Of a stretch of DNA of 64,000 nt, positions 7,535 through 16,229 are shown piece after piece. The stretch is taken from NCBI RefSeq assembly GCF_003664585.1, contig NZ_RCHI01000013.1:1-64000 (forward strand). Reading direction: 5' to 3'. The DNA comes from Paenirhodobacter hankyongi. GTDB lineage: Bacteria > Pseudomonadota > Alphaproteobacteria > Rhodobacterales > Rhodobacteraceae. Made by a program: the position numbers and the translations under genes. The notes under the pieces are model-generated. The model was not told where the DNA came from, did not search any database, and saw nothing but the letters and a program-made list of their open reading frames with translations. Within the stretch, counting starts at the first letter, position 1; every line of letters starts with the position of its first letter.

Positions 7535-8401
7535 ATGACCCTTTCTTCCCCCGCCATTCCCCGCGGCCCGACACTGGTCGAGCGGCTGCCCCGCGGCAGC
7601 GTGCTTCTGGTGCCGGCGCTGCTGTTCCTGCTGCTGTTCTACGTCTACCCGCTTGCCCAGCTGATCGGCGCCTCGCTGCCCGGCGGCAGCGGCAAGAACT
7701 ATGCGCTGATCTTCTCCCGCCCGGTCTTTCTGCGGGTGATCGCCGAGACCTTCCGCGTCTCGCTGGTGGTGATGGCGGTGACGGTGCTGGTGGCCTTTCC
7801 CTATGCCTATGCGATGGCCAATGCCGGCCGCCGCGCGTTGCTGTTCCTGACCATCGCGCTCCTGATCCCGTTCTGGGTCAGCCTGCTGTTGCGGTCCTTC
7901 TCGTGGATCGTGCTGTTGCAGAACACCGGGCTGGTGAACCAGGTGCTGCTGGGCCTTGGCCTGATCGAGACACCGCTCAAGCTCATTCGCACCGAGATCG
8001 GGGTGATCCTCGGCATGGTGCATGTGCTGCTGCCCTATGCGGTGCTGCCGCTCTATTCGGTGATGAAGAAGATCGACATGCGGCTGATGGAGGCCTCCTC
8101 GATCTGCGGGGCAAGCTGGTTCCACGGCTTCCGCCGGGTCTATCTGCCGATGGCGCTGCCCGGTGTGCTGGCGGCGGCGATCCTGACCTTCACGCTCGCG
8201 CTCGGTTTCTACATCACGCCCGCGCTGCTCGGCAGTCCGCGCGACATGATGATTGCGCAGATGATCGCCGGGCAGTTCTCGGAACAGCTGAACTTCGGCC
8301 TCGGCGCGGCACTCGCCGTAGTGCTGATGGGGCTGACGGCGCTTGCCTTCGCGCTCTTCGGCCTCGGCCGGGTGCTGCTTGCGCGGAGGGCCGCGGCATG
8401 A
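7535..8401 (+). CDS. ABC importer permease, PotB type
   Basis: Inner-membrane permease of the polyamine-type ABC importer. The 288-residue protein has about six hydrophobic segments, starting VLLVPALLFLLLFYVYPLAQ. The EAA loop that docks the ATPase is seen in MEASSICGASWFHGFRRVYL. It pairs with the next gene, with which it overlaps by ATGA (8398-8401), so equal translation of the two subunits is expected. The start at 7535 follows an 80-bp gap after the binding protein, with a GAAGG-like ribosome site. Confidence 0.9.
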   Translation: MTLSSPAIPRGPTLVERLPRGSVLLVPALLFLLLFYVYPLAQLIGASLPGGSGKNYALIFSRPVFLRVIAETFRVSLVVMAVTVLVAFPYAYAMANAGRRALLFLTIALLIPFWVSLLLRSFSWIVLLQNTGLVNQVLLGLGLIETPLKLIRTEIGVILGMVHVLLPYAVLPLYSVMKKIDMRLMEASSICGASWFHGFRRVYLPMALPGVLAAAILTFTLALGFYITPALLGSPRDMMIAQMIAGQFSEQLNFGLGAALAVVLMGLTALAFALFGLGRVLLARRAAA

Positions 8402-9183
8402 TGACGGACCGTCTGCGCAAGACCCTGTTCTGGGCCTTCGTCTGCGCCACGGCGCTCTTCCTGCTGGTGCCGACGCTGATCATCGTGCCGATGTCCTTTT
8501 CCGCGGGCAGCCGGCTGGTCTTCCCGCCCGAGGGGGTCTCGCTGCGCTGGTATGGCAAGGTGCTGAGCGATCCCGATTGGCGCGCGGCGCTGGGCAACAG
8601 CCTGCTGGTGGGCTCCGCGACCGCGGTGCTGGCCTCGGCGCTCGGCACGGCGGCGGCGATGATGCTGAACACCGCCAGCTTCCGCGGCAAGGCGCTGGTG
8701 CTGGGCTTCCTGCTCAGCCCGATGGTGACGCCGGTGATCGTCTTCGGCGTCGGCAGCTATCTCGTCTTCGCGCGCTGGGGGCTGGCGGGCACCCATGCCG
8801 GGCTGATCGCCGCCCATACCGTGCTCGCGATCCCCTTCGTGCTGGTCTCGGTGCTGGCCAGCCTGCGCATGGTGAACCCGAACCTCGCGCTCGCCAGCGC
8901 CGGGCTCGGCGCCTCGCGCCTCTTCACCTTCCGCCGGGTGACGCTGCCGCTCATTCTGCCCGGGGTGATCTCGGGCGCGGTCTTCGCCTTCATCACCTCC
9001 TGGGACGAGGTGGTGGTGGCGATGTTCGTCGCCAATACCGGCACCCGCACCGTTCCGATCATGATCTGGAACCAGGTGCGCACCAGTCTCGACCCCGCCA
9101 CCGCCGCCGTCGGCGCGATCCTGATCGCGGTCTCGGCGATCGGCGTGGTGCTGTCCTATACCCTGAAGGAGTCCGACCGATGA
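8398..9183 (+). CDS. ABC importer permease, PotC type
   Basis: Second permease of the polyamine-type importer, 261 residues. It opens with MMTDRLRKTLFWAFVCATAL and has about six membrane segments. The EAA motif is recognisable as SAGLGASRLFTFRRVTLPLI. It shares four bases with the upstream permease and four with the downstream ATPase gene (ATGA at 9180-9183), so the three subunits are translationally coupled. PotC-type members of this length carry out membrane passage together with PotB. Confidence 0.9.
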   Translation: MMTDRLRKTLFWAFVCATALFLLVPTLIIVPMSFSAGSRLVFPPEGVSLRWYGKVLSDPDWRAALGNSLLVGSATAVLASALGTAAAMMLNTASFRGKALVLGFLLSPMVTPVIVFGVGSYLVFARWGLAGTHAGLIAAHTVLAIPFVLVSVLASLRMVNPNLALASAGLGASRLFTFRRVTLPLILPGVISGAVFAFITSWDEVVVAMFVANTGTRTVPIMIWNQVRTSLDPATAAVGAILIAVSAIGVVLSYTLKESDR

Positions 9184-10265
9184 GCTTTGAGCACAAGGCG
9201 CTGCAGCTCGACCGCGTGAGCAAGCACTATGGCGAGGTGAGGGCGCTCGAGGACGTCTCCTTCGAGCTGAGGAAGGGCGAGTTCCTGACCATGCTCGGGC
9301 CGTCCGGTTCGGGCAAGACGACGACGCTGCGGGTGATCGCGGGCTTTGTCGAGCCGAGCAGCGGCGCGCTTCTGATCGACGGGCGCGACATGACCGGCGT
9401 GCCCCCGCAGCGGCGCAACATCGGCATGATGTTCCAGGACTATGCGCTCTTCCCGCACATGACCGTGCTCGAAAACGTCGCCTATCCGCTCGAGACCCGC
9501 GGCGTGAAGCGCTCCGAGCGGGAATCGCGGGCACGCGAGATGCTGGGCATCGTCGGGCTGGGCGATTTCGCAAAACGCTTTCCGAAGCAGATGTCGGGCG
9601 GCCAGCAGCAGCGCGTGGCGCTGGCCCGCGCGCTCGTTTTCCACCCCGATATCGTGCTCCTCGACGAGCCGATGGCGGCGCTCGACAAGAAGTTGCGCGG
9701 CCAGATGCAGATCGAGATCATGCACATCGCGCGCAAGGTCGGTGCGACGGTGGTCTCGGTGACCCACGATCAGGAAGAGGCGCTGGTGATGTCGGACCGC
9801 ATCGCCATCTTCCGCGCCGGCAAGCTTGCCCAGATCGGCACGCCGCAGGAGCTGTATACCCGGCCGAACTCGGAATTCGTCGCCGATTTCATCGGCGAGG
9901 CGAACCTGTTGCGCGGCACCGCGCGGCGCGAGGGGGGGATCTGCCGGCTCGAGGGGGCGGGCTGGCGGGCCAGCCTGCCCGGCGACGATCCGCGCGCGCC
10001 GGCAAAGACCGCCGCGGTGACGGTGGTGCTGCGCCCCGAGGTGATCGCGCTTGCGGCCGAGGGCGAGCGGCCGGCCAATGCGCTCACCGGCACGATCGAG
10101 GACCGGATCTATCTCGGCGTCGAATTCCGGCTGATCGCGCGCCTGGCCGACGGCTCGGCGGTGCAGGTGCGCAGCCGCGACCTCGCGCGGATCTCGGCGC
10201 TGGCGCAGGGCGATGCCGTCACCCTGTGCTGGCGTGACGAGGATTTCGTCGTCATTCCCGGCTGA
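9180..10265 (+). CDS. ABC importer ATPase, PotA type
   Basis: ATP-hydrolysing subunit that powers the importer from the cytoplasmic face. Walker A is GPSGSGKTTTLRVIAGF, the ABC signature is MSGGQQQRVALARALV, Walker B is IVLLDEPMAALD, and the H-loop follows in SVTHDQEEAL. The C-terminal third (from about residue 240) is the TOBE-type regulatory domain of PotA/FbpC proteins, with VVLRPEVIAL. 361 residues is a normal length. It overlaps the preceding permease by four bases. The next gene starts 88 bp on. Confidence 0.92.
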   Translation: MSFEHKALQLDRVSKHYGEVRALEDVSFELRKGEFLTMLGPSGSGKTTTLRVIAGFVEPSSGALLIDGRDMTGVPPQRRNIGMMFQDYALFPHMTVLENVAYPLETRGVKRSERESRAREMLGIVGLGDFAKRFPKQMSGGQQQRVALARALVFHPDIVLLDEPMAALDKKLRGQMQIEIMHIARKVGATVVSVTHDQEEALVMSDRIAIFRAGKLAQIGTPQELYTRPNSEFVADFIGEANLLRGTARREGGICRLEGAGWRASLPGDDPRAPAKTAAVTVVLRPEVIALAAEGERPANALTGTIEDRIYLGVEFRLIARLADGSAVQVRSRDLARISALAQGDAVTLCWRDEDFVVIPG

Positions 10266-10353
10266 GGCCTGGCCGGGCCGCGTCGGGTTTGACCGCGCGG
10301 CCCGGCTCCCGCACTCTGGACGCATTCTCCCCATCCGTTTCCGAAGGACCTCC

Positions 10354-10989
10354 ATGACTTCCGACACTGACCCCGTCGAGCCGCAAGGCGACATCTCCGC
10401 GCCTCCGCCCCGCCGCGTCGCCGAGCCGAGCGAGGCCGACAGCATCGGCATGCGCCTGCGCGAGGAGCGGCTGAAGCAGGGCATGACGCTGGGCCGCCTG
10501 TCCGAGGAGGCGGGGCTGTCGATCGGCGCGCTGTCGCAGGTCGAGCGCGGTCTCGTCTCGCCCACGGTGCGCACGATCTATGCGATTGCCGGCGTGCTGG
10601 GCATCTCGCCCGCCTCGGTGATCGACCCGGTCGGCGCGCAGGCGGCGGCGCCCGAGGACAGCCCCTTCATCGTGCGCCGCGTGGCCCAGCCCAAGGTGCT
10701 CGACACCAATGGCGTGACCAAGCTGCTCGCCACCCCGATCGGCCATTCGCGCTACAAGGGCTATGTCGTCACCATCGCCCCGGGCGGCAGCTCGGGCGAG
10801 AACAGCTATGCCCACGAGGGCGAGGAGGTGGGCGTGGTCACCGCCGGCAGCTTCTCGCTGCAGATCGAGGGACGCATCCATCTGCTCGGCCCGGGCGACA
10901 GCTTCACCTTCCCGAGCACGCTGCGCCATCGCTTCTTCAACGACGGCGACGTGCCGGCCGAGGTGATCTGGGTGAACAGCACCAGCTGA
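10354..10989 (+). CDS. XRE-family regulator with C-terminal cupin domain (PuuR-like)
   Basis: 211-residue regulator. A helix-turn-helix of the XRE type occupies about residues 30-85 (MRLREERLKQGMTLGRLSEE, then GLSIGALSQVERG). A cupin ligand-binding barrel fills the C-terminus (YVVTIAPGGSSGENSYAHEG, then GPGDSFTFPSTLRHRFFN). This architecture is that of PuuR and other regulators of amine and amino-acid catabolism. It lies between the importer and the PuuB/aldehyde dehydrogenase genes, so sensing polyamine or an intermediate is the natural inference. No operator could be assigned. Confidence 0.88.
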   Translation: MTSDTDPVEPQGDISAPPPRRVAEPSEADSIGMRLREERLKQGMTLGRLSEEAGLSIGALSQVERGLVSPTVRTIYAIAGVLGISPASVIDPVGAQAAAPEDSPFIVRRVAQPKVLDTNGVTKLLATPIGHSRYKGYVVTIAPGGSSGENSYAHEGEEVGVVTAGSFSLQIEGRIHLLGPGDSFTFPSTLRHRFFNDGDVPAEVIWVNSTS

Positions 10990-11039
10990 GCGGCCCCGGG
11001 CACGAGACACATGGCCAACAGGCAGACAGGAGAGAGACG

Positions 11040-12335
11040 GTGAAAAGCAGTCAGGAGAGTTTTGCGGACTCTCTGTGGTGGAACGAGAGCGAGGAACCGC
11101 CGTGCGGTTTCGCGCCGCACACGGGGCAAAGCGAGGTCGACGTGGCGATCGTGGGCGGCGGCATCACCGGCGTCTCGGCGGCGCTGCATCTGGCCGAGGC
11201 GGGGCTGCGCGTCGCGCTCTTCGAGGCGCGGCACATCGGGTTCGGCGCCTCGGGGCGCAATGGCGGGCAGGTGATCCCGGGGCTGAAATACGACCCCGAG
11301 GATCTGGTGGCGAAATACGGCCCCGACCGCGGTGGCCGGCTGGCCGAGATGGCGGGCGGTGCGGCCGATCTGACCTTCGATCTGATCGCGCGCCACGGCA
11401 TCCGCTGCAACCCGGTGCGCGGCGGCTGGATCCAGGCGGCGCATTCGCCCCATGCGCTCGAGGCGGTGACGACGCGTGCCCGGCAATGGCAGGCCCGCGG
11501 CGTTCCGGTCGAGATCCTGTCGCGCGACGAGGTGGCGGCGCGGACCGGCACGGCCAACCAGTTCGGCGGCTGGCGCGACCCGCGGGCGGGGGCGATCCAG
11601 CCGCTCGACTACACCCGGGGGCTGGCGCGGGCGGCCGCGCGGGCGGGCGCGATGCTTTACGAGCAAAGCCCGGTGCGCGAGCTTGTCCGCACCGCCTCGG
11701 GCTGGAGCCTGCGCGCGGGGCAGGGGCGCTGCACCGCAAAGCGGGTGATCCTCGGCACCAATGCCTATACCGACCGGCTGAAGCCCGGCCTCGCGCAATC
11801 GGTGCTGCCGGTGCAGAGCATGCAGCTTGCGACCGACCCGCTGCCGGCGGATCTGGCGGCGCGGATCATGCCCGGCGGGCTGATGATGTCGGAAACCCGC
11901 AAGCTGGCCTTCTACATGCGCCAGACCCCGCGCGGCGGTTTCATGATCGGCGGGCGCGGGGCCGTGGGCGATGGCGAGGACGGGCGGCTGATGGCGGCGC
12001 TCGAACGCGGCATGCTCAAGCTCTTCCCCGATCTCGCCGGCATGCCGGTGCGCTATCGCTGGTCGGGGCATGTGTGCCTGTCGCTCGACGGGCTGCCGCA
12101 TTTCCACGAGCCCGAGCCCGGGCTGATCTGCCTGCTCGCCTATAACGGGCGCGGTGTGGCACTGGCCTCGGCCTTCGGGCGGATGCTCGCCGAGGAGATC
12201 GCCGGGCGGGGCGAGGCGGTCTATCCGCGCACCCGGCTTGCCCGCATCGGCTGGCACGCGCTGCGCCGCCCGGTGATGGGGCTTGGCGTGCGCTGGTACT
12301 GGCTGAAGGACAGCCTCGGCTTCGCCTCGAAATGA
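11040..12335 (+). CDS. FAD-dependent amine oxidase, PuuB-like
   Basis: 431-residue DAO-superfamily flavoenzyme resembling gamma-glutamylputrescine oxidase PuuB. The N-terminal tail SLWWNESEEPP precedes the FAD motif VAIVGGGITGVSAALHLAEA and the FGASGRNGGQVIPGLKYD loop. The C-terminus has RYRWSGHVCLSLDGLPHF and the NGRGVALASAFGRML FAD contact. It would oxidise a primary or acylated amine to an aldehyde, releasing ammonia and H2O2. The start is GTG at 11040, preceded by GGAGAGAG; no better ATG exists upstream. The aldehyde dehydrogenase gene downstream provides the next step. No gamma-glutamylputrescine synthetase is present here, so the exact substrate is open. Confidence 0.8.
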   Translation: MKSSQESFADSLWWNESEEPPCGFAPHTGQSEVDVAIVGGGITGVSAALHLAEAGLRVALFEARHIGFGASGRNGGQVIPGLKYDPEDLVAKYGPDRGGRLAEMAGGAADLTFDLIARHGIRCNPVRGGWIQAAHSPHALEAVTTRARQWQARGVPVEILSRDEVAARTGTANQFGGWRDPRAGAIQPLDYTRGLARAAARAGAMLYEQSPVRELVRTASGWSLRAGQGRCTAKRVILGTNAYTDRLKPGLAQSVLPVQSMQLATDPLPADLAARIMPGGLMMSETRKLAFYMRQTPRGGFMIGGRGAVGDGEDGRLMAALERGMLKLFPDLAGMPVRYRWSGHVCLSLDGLPHFHEPEPGLICLLAYNGRGVALASAFGRMLAEEIAGRGEAVYPRTRLARIGWHALRRPVMGLGVRWYWLKDSLGFASK

Positions 12336-12342
12336 CCTTTCC

Positions 12343-12378
12343 GGCCGGGCGGGGCACAGATGCCGCGCCCGCCCGGCC
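12343..12378 (+). terminator. Strong GC hairpin between puuB-like and aldehyde dehydrogenase genes
   Basis: GGCCGGGCGGG (12343-12353) pairs perfectly with CCCGCCCGGCC (12368-12378), an 11-bp stem with a 14-base loop. There is no U-run after it, so it may be an mRNA-stabilising or attenuating structure rather than a classical terminator. Confidence 0.45.
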
Positions 12379-12447
12379 ACTCATCCCGAACCGGCGGCCC
12401 TTGCCGCCCGAACCCGGCCGGGAGCCCCGGCCAAGAACGGAGCTGAC

Positions 12448-13872
12448 ATGACCGATTCCCGCAAATTCTTCATCGACGGGGCCTGGGTGGACCCGGTGTC
12501 CCCGGCCGAGATCGAGGTGATCGACCCGGCGACCGAGACCGCCTATGCGGTGATCTCGGCCGGCACCGCGGCCGATGTCGAGCGCGCCGTCGCGGCCGCG
12601 CGCGCGGCCTTCCCGGCCTGGTCCGCCACGCCGCCGGCCGAGCGCATTGCGCTGCTGAAACGTGTGCTCGAGGTCTACAAGACCCGCTACGAGGACATGG
12701 CGCAGGCGATCAGCCACGAGATGGGCGCGCCGATCACCTGGGCGCGCGAGGCGCAGGCCTATGCCGGGCAGGGCCATCTCGAGGCGACGATCGCCGCCGC
12801 CGAGACCTTCGCCTGGGAGGAAAGCCGCGGCACCACGCAGATCCTGCGCGAGGGCATCGGCGTCTGCGCGCTGATTACCCCTTGGAACTGGCCGATGAAC
12901 CAGATCGTGTGCAAGGTCGCGCCGGCGATCGTGGCGGGCTGCACCGTGGTGCTGAAACCCTCCGAGATCGCGCCGATGAGCGGGCTTCTCTTCGCCGAGA
13001 TCATGGCGGCCGCGGGCACGCCGAAGGGCGTCTTCAACCTGGTGAACGGCACCGGCCCCGATGTCGGTCAGGTGATGGCCGCCCATCCCGAGGTCGACAT
13101 GGTCAGCTTCACCGGTTCGACCCGTGCCGGCATCATCGTCGCGCGCACCGCGGCCGAGACGGTGAAGCGCGTGGCGCAGGAGCTGGGCGGCAAGTCGCCC
13201 AATCTCGTGCTGCCCGATGCCGATCTTGAAAAGGCGGTGCGCGAGGGCACGATCGGGGTGATGAACAACACCGGGCAGAGCTGCGACGCGCCGACCCGGA
13301 TGCTGGTGCCGCGCGCCCGCCATGCCGAGGCGCTGGCCATCGCGAAGGCCGCGGCCGAAAGCGTGGTGATCGGCGATCCGCGCGACGAGGCAACGACGAT
13401 GGGGCCGCTGGTCTCGGCGCTGCAGTTCGACAAGGTGCAGCGGCTGATCGAGGCGGGCATCGCCGAGGGCGCGACGCTCGTCACCGGCGGTCCGGGCAAG
13501 CCCGAGGGCCGCAACACCGGCTATTTCGTGCGCCCGACGGTCTTTGGCGATGTCACGAACGACATGACCATTGCCCGCGAGGAGATCTTCGGCCCGGTGC
13601 TGTCGATCCTGCCCTATGACACGGTCGAGGAGGCGATCGCGATCGCCAATGACACGGTCTATGGCCTGGCCGCCTATCTCCAGTCGGGCAGCCTCGAGAC
13701 GGCGCGCACGGTGGCGCGGCAACTGCGCGCGGGCTCGGTCTATGTGAACGGCCCGGCCTGGGACCTGTTCGCGCCCTTCGGCGGCTACAAGCAGTCGGGC
13801 AACGGCCGCGAATATGCCGACTGGGGCATCCACGACTTCACCGAGGTGAAGGGCGTGTGCGGCTGGAGCTGA
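12448..13872 (+). CDS. NAD(P)-dependent aldehyde dehydrogenase
   Basis: 474-residue aldehyde dehydrogenase superfamily enzyme oxidising an aldehyde to the carboxylic acid. The cofactor region is TPWNWPMNQIVCKVAPAI. The Glu of the VAQELGGKSPNLVL block and the catalytic Cys in NNTGQSCDAPTRM are present. The C-terminus carries the conserved IFGPVLSILPYD and FGGYKQSGNGREY. Following a PuuB-like oxidase and a polyamine importer, it most likely removes the aminoaldehyde formed by amine oxidation (a PuuC-like role). It is the last gene of the plus-strand island, convergent with the tonB operon. Confidence 0.92.
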   Translation: MTDSRKFFIDGAWVDPVSPAEIEVIDPATETAYAVISAGTAADVERAVAAARAAFPAWSATPPAERIALLKRVLEVYKTRYEDMAQAISHEMGAPITWAREAQAYAGQGHLEATIAAAETFAWEESRGTTQILREGIGVCALITPWNWPMNQIVCKVAPAIVAGCTVVLKPSEIAPMSGLLFAEIMAAAGTPKGVFNLVNGTGPDVGQVMAAHPEVDMVSFTGSTRAGIIVARTAAETVKRVAQELGGKSPNLVLPDADLEKAVREGTIGVMNNTGQSCDAPTRMLVPRARHAEALAIAKAAAESVVIGDPRDEATTMGPLVSALQFDKVQRLIEAGIAEGATLVTGGPGKPEGRNTGYFVRPTVFGDVTNDMTIAREEIFGPVLSILPYDTVEEAIAIANDTVYGLAAYLQSGSLETARTVARQLRAGSVYVNGPAWDLFAPFGGYKQSGNGREYADWGIHDFTEVKGVCGWS

Positions 13873-13884
13873 TCCGGCCGCCCT

Positions 13885-13909
13885 GTCCCCGGCCCGACGG
13901 GCCGGGGAC
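13885..13909. terminator. Bidirectional hairpin between convergent units
   Basis: GTCCCCGGCCC, a 3-base loop, then GGGCCGGGGAC: a perfect 11-bp stem between the stop of the aldehyde dehydrogenase gene and the stop of tonB. It is placed to end both transcripts, although neither side has a long U-run. Confidence 0.65.
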
Positions 13910-14707
13910 TTACCGCGAAAAGCGGATCGTCAGCGAGAAGGCATAGGCCGGCTCGCTCAGCCCCTTCGGCGCGGCCGGGAAGCGACCGGCGCGCCGCACC
14001 GCCTCGAGCGCTGCGGCATCGAGCGCGGCATTGCCTGACGAGGCCGCCAGCGCCACCGAGGCCAGATCGCCGCCCCGCGTCACGCTCAACCGCACCGTGA
14101 CCGTGCCGCCCACGCGCCCCGCGGCCGAGGGATAGCGTTTCGCCCGCTCGATCCGGGCGCGGATCGTCGCGCCCCATTGCGCGCGCAGGTTGACGGCCTT
14201 GCCGGTGCCCGCAACCGTTTCCTGCGCCGTGCCATTGTTGCCGGCGATGCCACCGCCGCCCGAGCCTGCCGCGCGCTGCCCCGCCGAGTCATGCGTGGCC
14301 GTGGCGCGGGGCTTTGTCTTCGGGGGCGGTTCCGTCTTTCGCGCAGGGTTCGGTGCCTCGACCTTCGGAGGTGCGGGCGGCTCGGCCTCGGCTTTCGGCG
14401 CGGGCGGCGGCGTCAGATCCGGCGCGGGCAGGGGGGCGAGGGCCGGAAGCGCGACCTGCGGCACCCGGAACTCGGGCGGCGGCAGCGGGGTGGCCAGCGC
14501 CGCCGCAGGCACCTCGGGGGCGTCGAAGCGGGCGACCATCTCGGCCACATCGGCGCTGGCCGAAAGCAGGCTGATGCGCGCCTCGCCGCCGTCGCCCGCG
14601 CCCTCGAGCCCTGCGCTGCCGCCCGGCGACCAGCCGAAGACGGCGACATGGAGCGCAAGGGCAAGCCCGGTAAAGCCGGCGATCTCAAGGCCGGTGCGCG
14701 CGCTCAT
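13910..14707 (-). CDS. tonB: TonB-family energy transducer
   Basis: 265-residue periplasm-spanning protein that passes proton-motive energy from ExbBD to outer-membrane receptors. It has an N-terminal membrane anchor (EIAGFTGLALALHVAVFGW), a long Pro/Ala/Lys-rich spacer (PPPAPKAEAEPPAPPKVEA and on), a Gly-rich stretch, and the C-terminal TonB domain (IERAKRYPSAAGRVGGTVTV, then AALDAAALEAVRRAGRFPAAP). ATG 14707 overlaps the stop of the upstream exbD by four bases. It is the last gene of the siderophore operon, so it probably serves the receptor encoded at 21102-23180. Confidence 0.88.
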   Translation of the reverse strand: MSARTGLEIAGFTGLALALHVAVFGWSPGGSAGLEGAGDGGEARISLLSASADVAEMVARFDAPEVPAAALATPLPPPEFRVPQVALPALAPLPAPDLTPPPAPKAEAEPPAPPKVEAPNPARKTEPPPKTKPRATATHDSAGQRAAGSGGGGIAGNNGTAQETVAGTGKAVNLRAQWGATIRARIERAKRYPSAAGRVGGTVTVRLSVTRGGDLASVALAASSGNAALDAAALEAVRRAGRFPAAPKGLSEPAYAFSLTIRFSR

Positions 14708-15144
14708 GGTGCCGCCTCGCTCACGATCAGCTCGACGCCTGCAAAGCCCGCCATGGCAAGGGCCGGGAGCAGCGCGGCCAGACGCGCGACCGGTGCGGCG
14801 GCATCGGCGCGCAGCAGGAGCCGCGGCGCCTCGGCGCAGTCGGCGCCCGCGCAACCGGGCCCACGCTCGGCGGCCAGAGCGGCCAGAAGCGGCGCGTCGG
14901 TCCCGGCGTCATCGCTTGTCAGCTCGCGAAAGCCAAGCCGCCCGGAGGCATCGAGATGCAGCGTCAGTTCGGCGCTCGCCTCGGCTCCCGCCTGCGCCTC
15001 GGGCGGGGTCACCGCAAAGGGTTCGGGCGGGGCGAGTTTGGCCGTGATCAGGAAGAAGATCAGCAGCAGGAAGACGACGTTGATCATCGGCAGCAGGTTC
15101 GCATCGCTGCCGCGCCGCTTCGGCGGGGAAAGGTCGATCGCCAT
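14704..15144 (-). CDS. exbD: ExbD/TolR-family biopolymer transport protein (second copy)
   Basis: 146-residue ExbD-type protein. The single N-terminal membrane helix is NLLPMINVVFLLLIFFLITA, with Asn (MIN) where the paired copy has the proton-relay Asp (MID). A periplasmic domain follows. It is encoded 3 bp after the first exbD and overlaps tonB by ATGA. Replacement of the usual Asp by Asn suggests the two ExbD subunits are not equivalent, perhaps with only the other one carrying the proton. Confidence 0.85.
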   Translation of the reverse strand: MAIDLSPPKRRGSDANLLPMINVVFLLLIFFLITAKLAPPEPFAVTPPEAQAGAEASAELTLHLDASGRLGFRELTSDDAGTDAPLLAALAAERGPGCAGADCAEAPRLLLRADAAAPVARLAALLPALAMAGFAGVELIVSEAAP

Positions 15145-15147
15145 CGG

Positions 15148-15531
15148 CTACTCCACCAGCACCAGCCGCGAGAAGCCCGCGGCCTCGAGGGTATCCATCA
15201 CCGTGACCAGCGCCTGCAGCGCCGCGCCCTTGCCGCGCAGCACCACCGGCGCGGCCGGGTCGGGGCTGAGCGCGGTCAATGCCGGGGCCAGCTCGGGCGC
15301 GGTGATCAGGCGGCCGTTCAGGCGCAACCCACCGCTTGCGTCCAGCTCGACCAGACGCAGCACGGCCGGGGTCTCGCTGGCCGCGCCGGTGCCGGTCGCC
15401 AGCGGCAGCGTGCGGTCATTGCCAAAGCGCGAGGCGAGCATGAAGAAGACGAGGAGCAGGAACACCACGTCGATCATCGGCGTCAGGTTCGGGCGGCGCG
15501 CGCGCCGCGGTTCGGCGAAGCTCAGCATCAT
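15148..15531 (-). CDS. exbD: ExbD/TolR-family biopolymer transport protein (first copy)
   Basis: 127-residue ExbD-type component of the TonB motor. The signature NLTPMIDVVFLLLVFFMLAS includes the Asp needed for proton translocation in ExbD/TolR proteins. The periplasmic domain ends AAGFSRLVLVE. ATG 15531 (or the adjacent ATG 15528) overlaps the exbB stop by four bases, giving a tight exbB-exbD-exbD-tonB block. A short upstream extension in frame is unlikely to be used. Confidence 0.88.
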   Translation of the reverse strand: MMLSFAEPRRARRPNLTPMIDVVFLLLVFFMLASRFGNDRTLPLATGTGAASETPAVLRLVELDASGGLRLNGRLITAPELAPALTALSPDPAAPVVLRGKGAALQALVTVMDTLEAAGFSRLVLVE

Positions 15532-16214
15532 TCGGCCGCCTTGCACGTGGCCCGGGCGCTGTGGCGCGCGACGAAGACGCGGGTCGCGGCGTCTTCCAGG
15601 TCGTGGCGCAGCCGGTCGAGCACCGACTCGAACCAGGTCAGCGCGACCTGTGCCGGGATCGCCACCGCCATGCCGGCCGCGGTGGTCAGCAGCGCCTCCC
15701 AGATCCCGCCCGCCAACGTCGCCGGGTCGGCGTGGCTGCCCGCCTCCTGCAGCGCCTGGAAGGCCGAGATCATCCCGGTCACCGTGCCCAGAAGCCCCAG
15801 AAGCGGCCCGATCGTCGCGGCGAGTTCAAGCCCGCGCAGCCCGGCCTGGGCGCGGGCGAGAAGGGCGCGGGCGACGCGGGCGGTCTCGGCTTCCGCGTCC
15901 TCGTCGGTCAGCGCGGGATCGGCCGCGGCGACCATCGCCGCACGCACGAGCCGCGCGCGCAGCGAGCGGCGGCGGGTGAGGCTGTCGATCGCGGCCTGAT
16001 GCGCGCCTCGCGTCCACAGCGCGATCGCCGCGGCGCTGTGGCTGCCGCCCGACCAGGCGCCGCAGGCGGCAAGCCGCCAGATCTTCCACAGGATCAGCGC
16101 CACCGTCACCACCGACAGCGCGGCAATCGCCGCCATTGCGGGGCCGCCCATCTCGACGAAGGCGCGGGCGCGCTCGAGGGCATCGGTCAGGTTGAACTCG
16201 GTCATCTCTTTCAT
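15528..16214 (-). CDS. exbB: ExbB/TolQ-family proton channel subunit
   Basis: 228-residue inner-membrane protein of the MotA/TolQ/ExbB family. A membrane helix near residues 25-45 (AMAAIAALSVVTVALILWKI) is followed by a cytoplasmic stretch. Two further helices carry GLELAATIGPLLGLLGTVTG and GIWEALLTTAAGMAVAIPAQ, the conserved ExbB core. With the two ExbD subunits it forms the proton-driven motor for TonB. It starts 15 bp after the stop of the siderophore ATPase gene, in the same direction, placing the motor in the siderophore operon. Confidence 0.9.
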   Translation of the reverse strand: MKEMTEFNLTDALERARAFVEMGGPAMAAIAALSVVTVALILWKIWRLAACGAWSGGSHSAAAIALWTRGAHQAAIDSLTRRRSLRARLVRAAMVAAADPALTDEDAEAETARVARALLARAQAGLRGLELAATIGPLLGLLGTVTGMISAFQALQEAGSHADPATLAGGIWEALLTTAAGMAVAIPAQVALTWFESVLDRLRHDLEDAATRVFVARHSARATCKAAE

Positions 16215-16229
16215 CCTTGCGTCAGGCGA

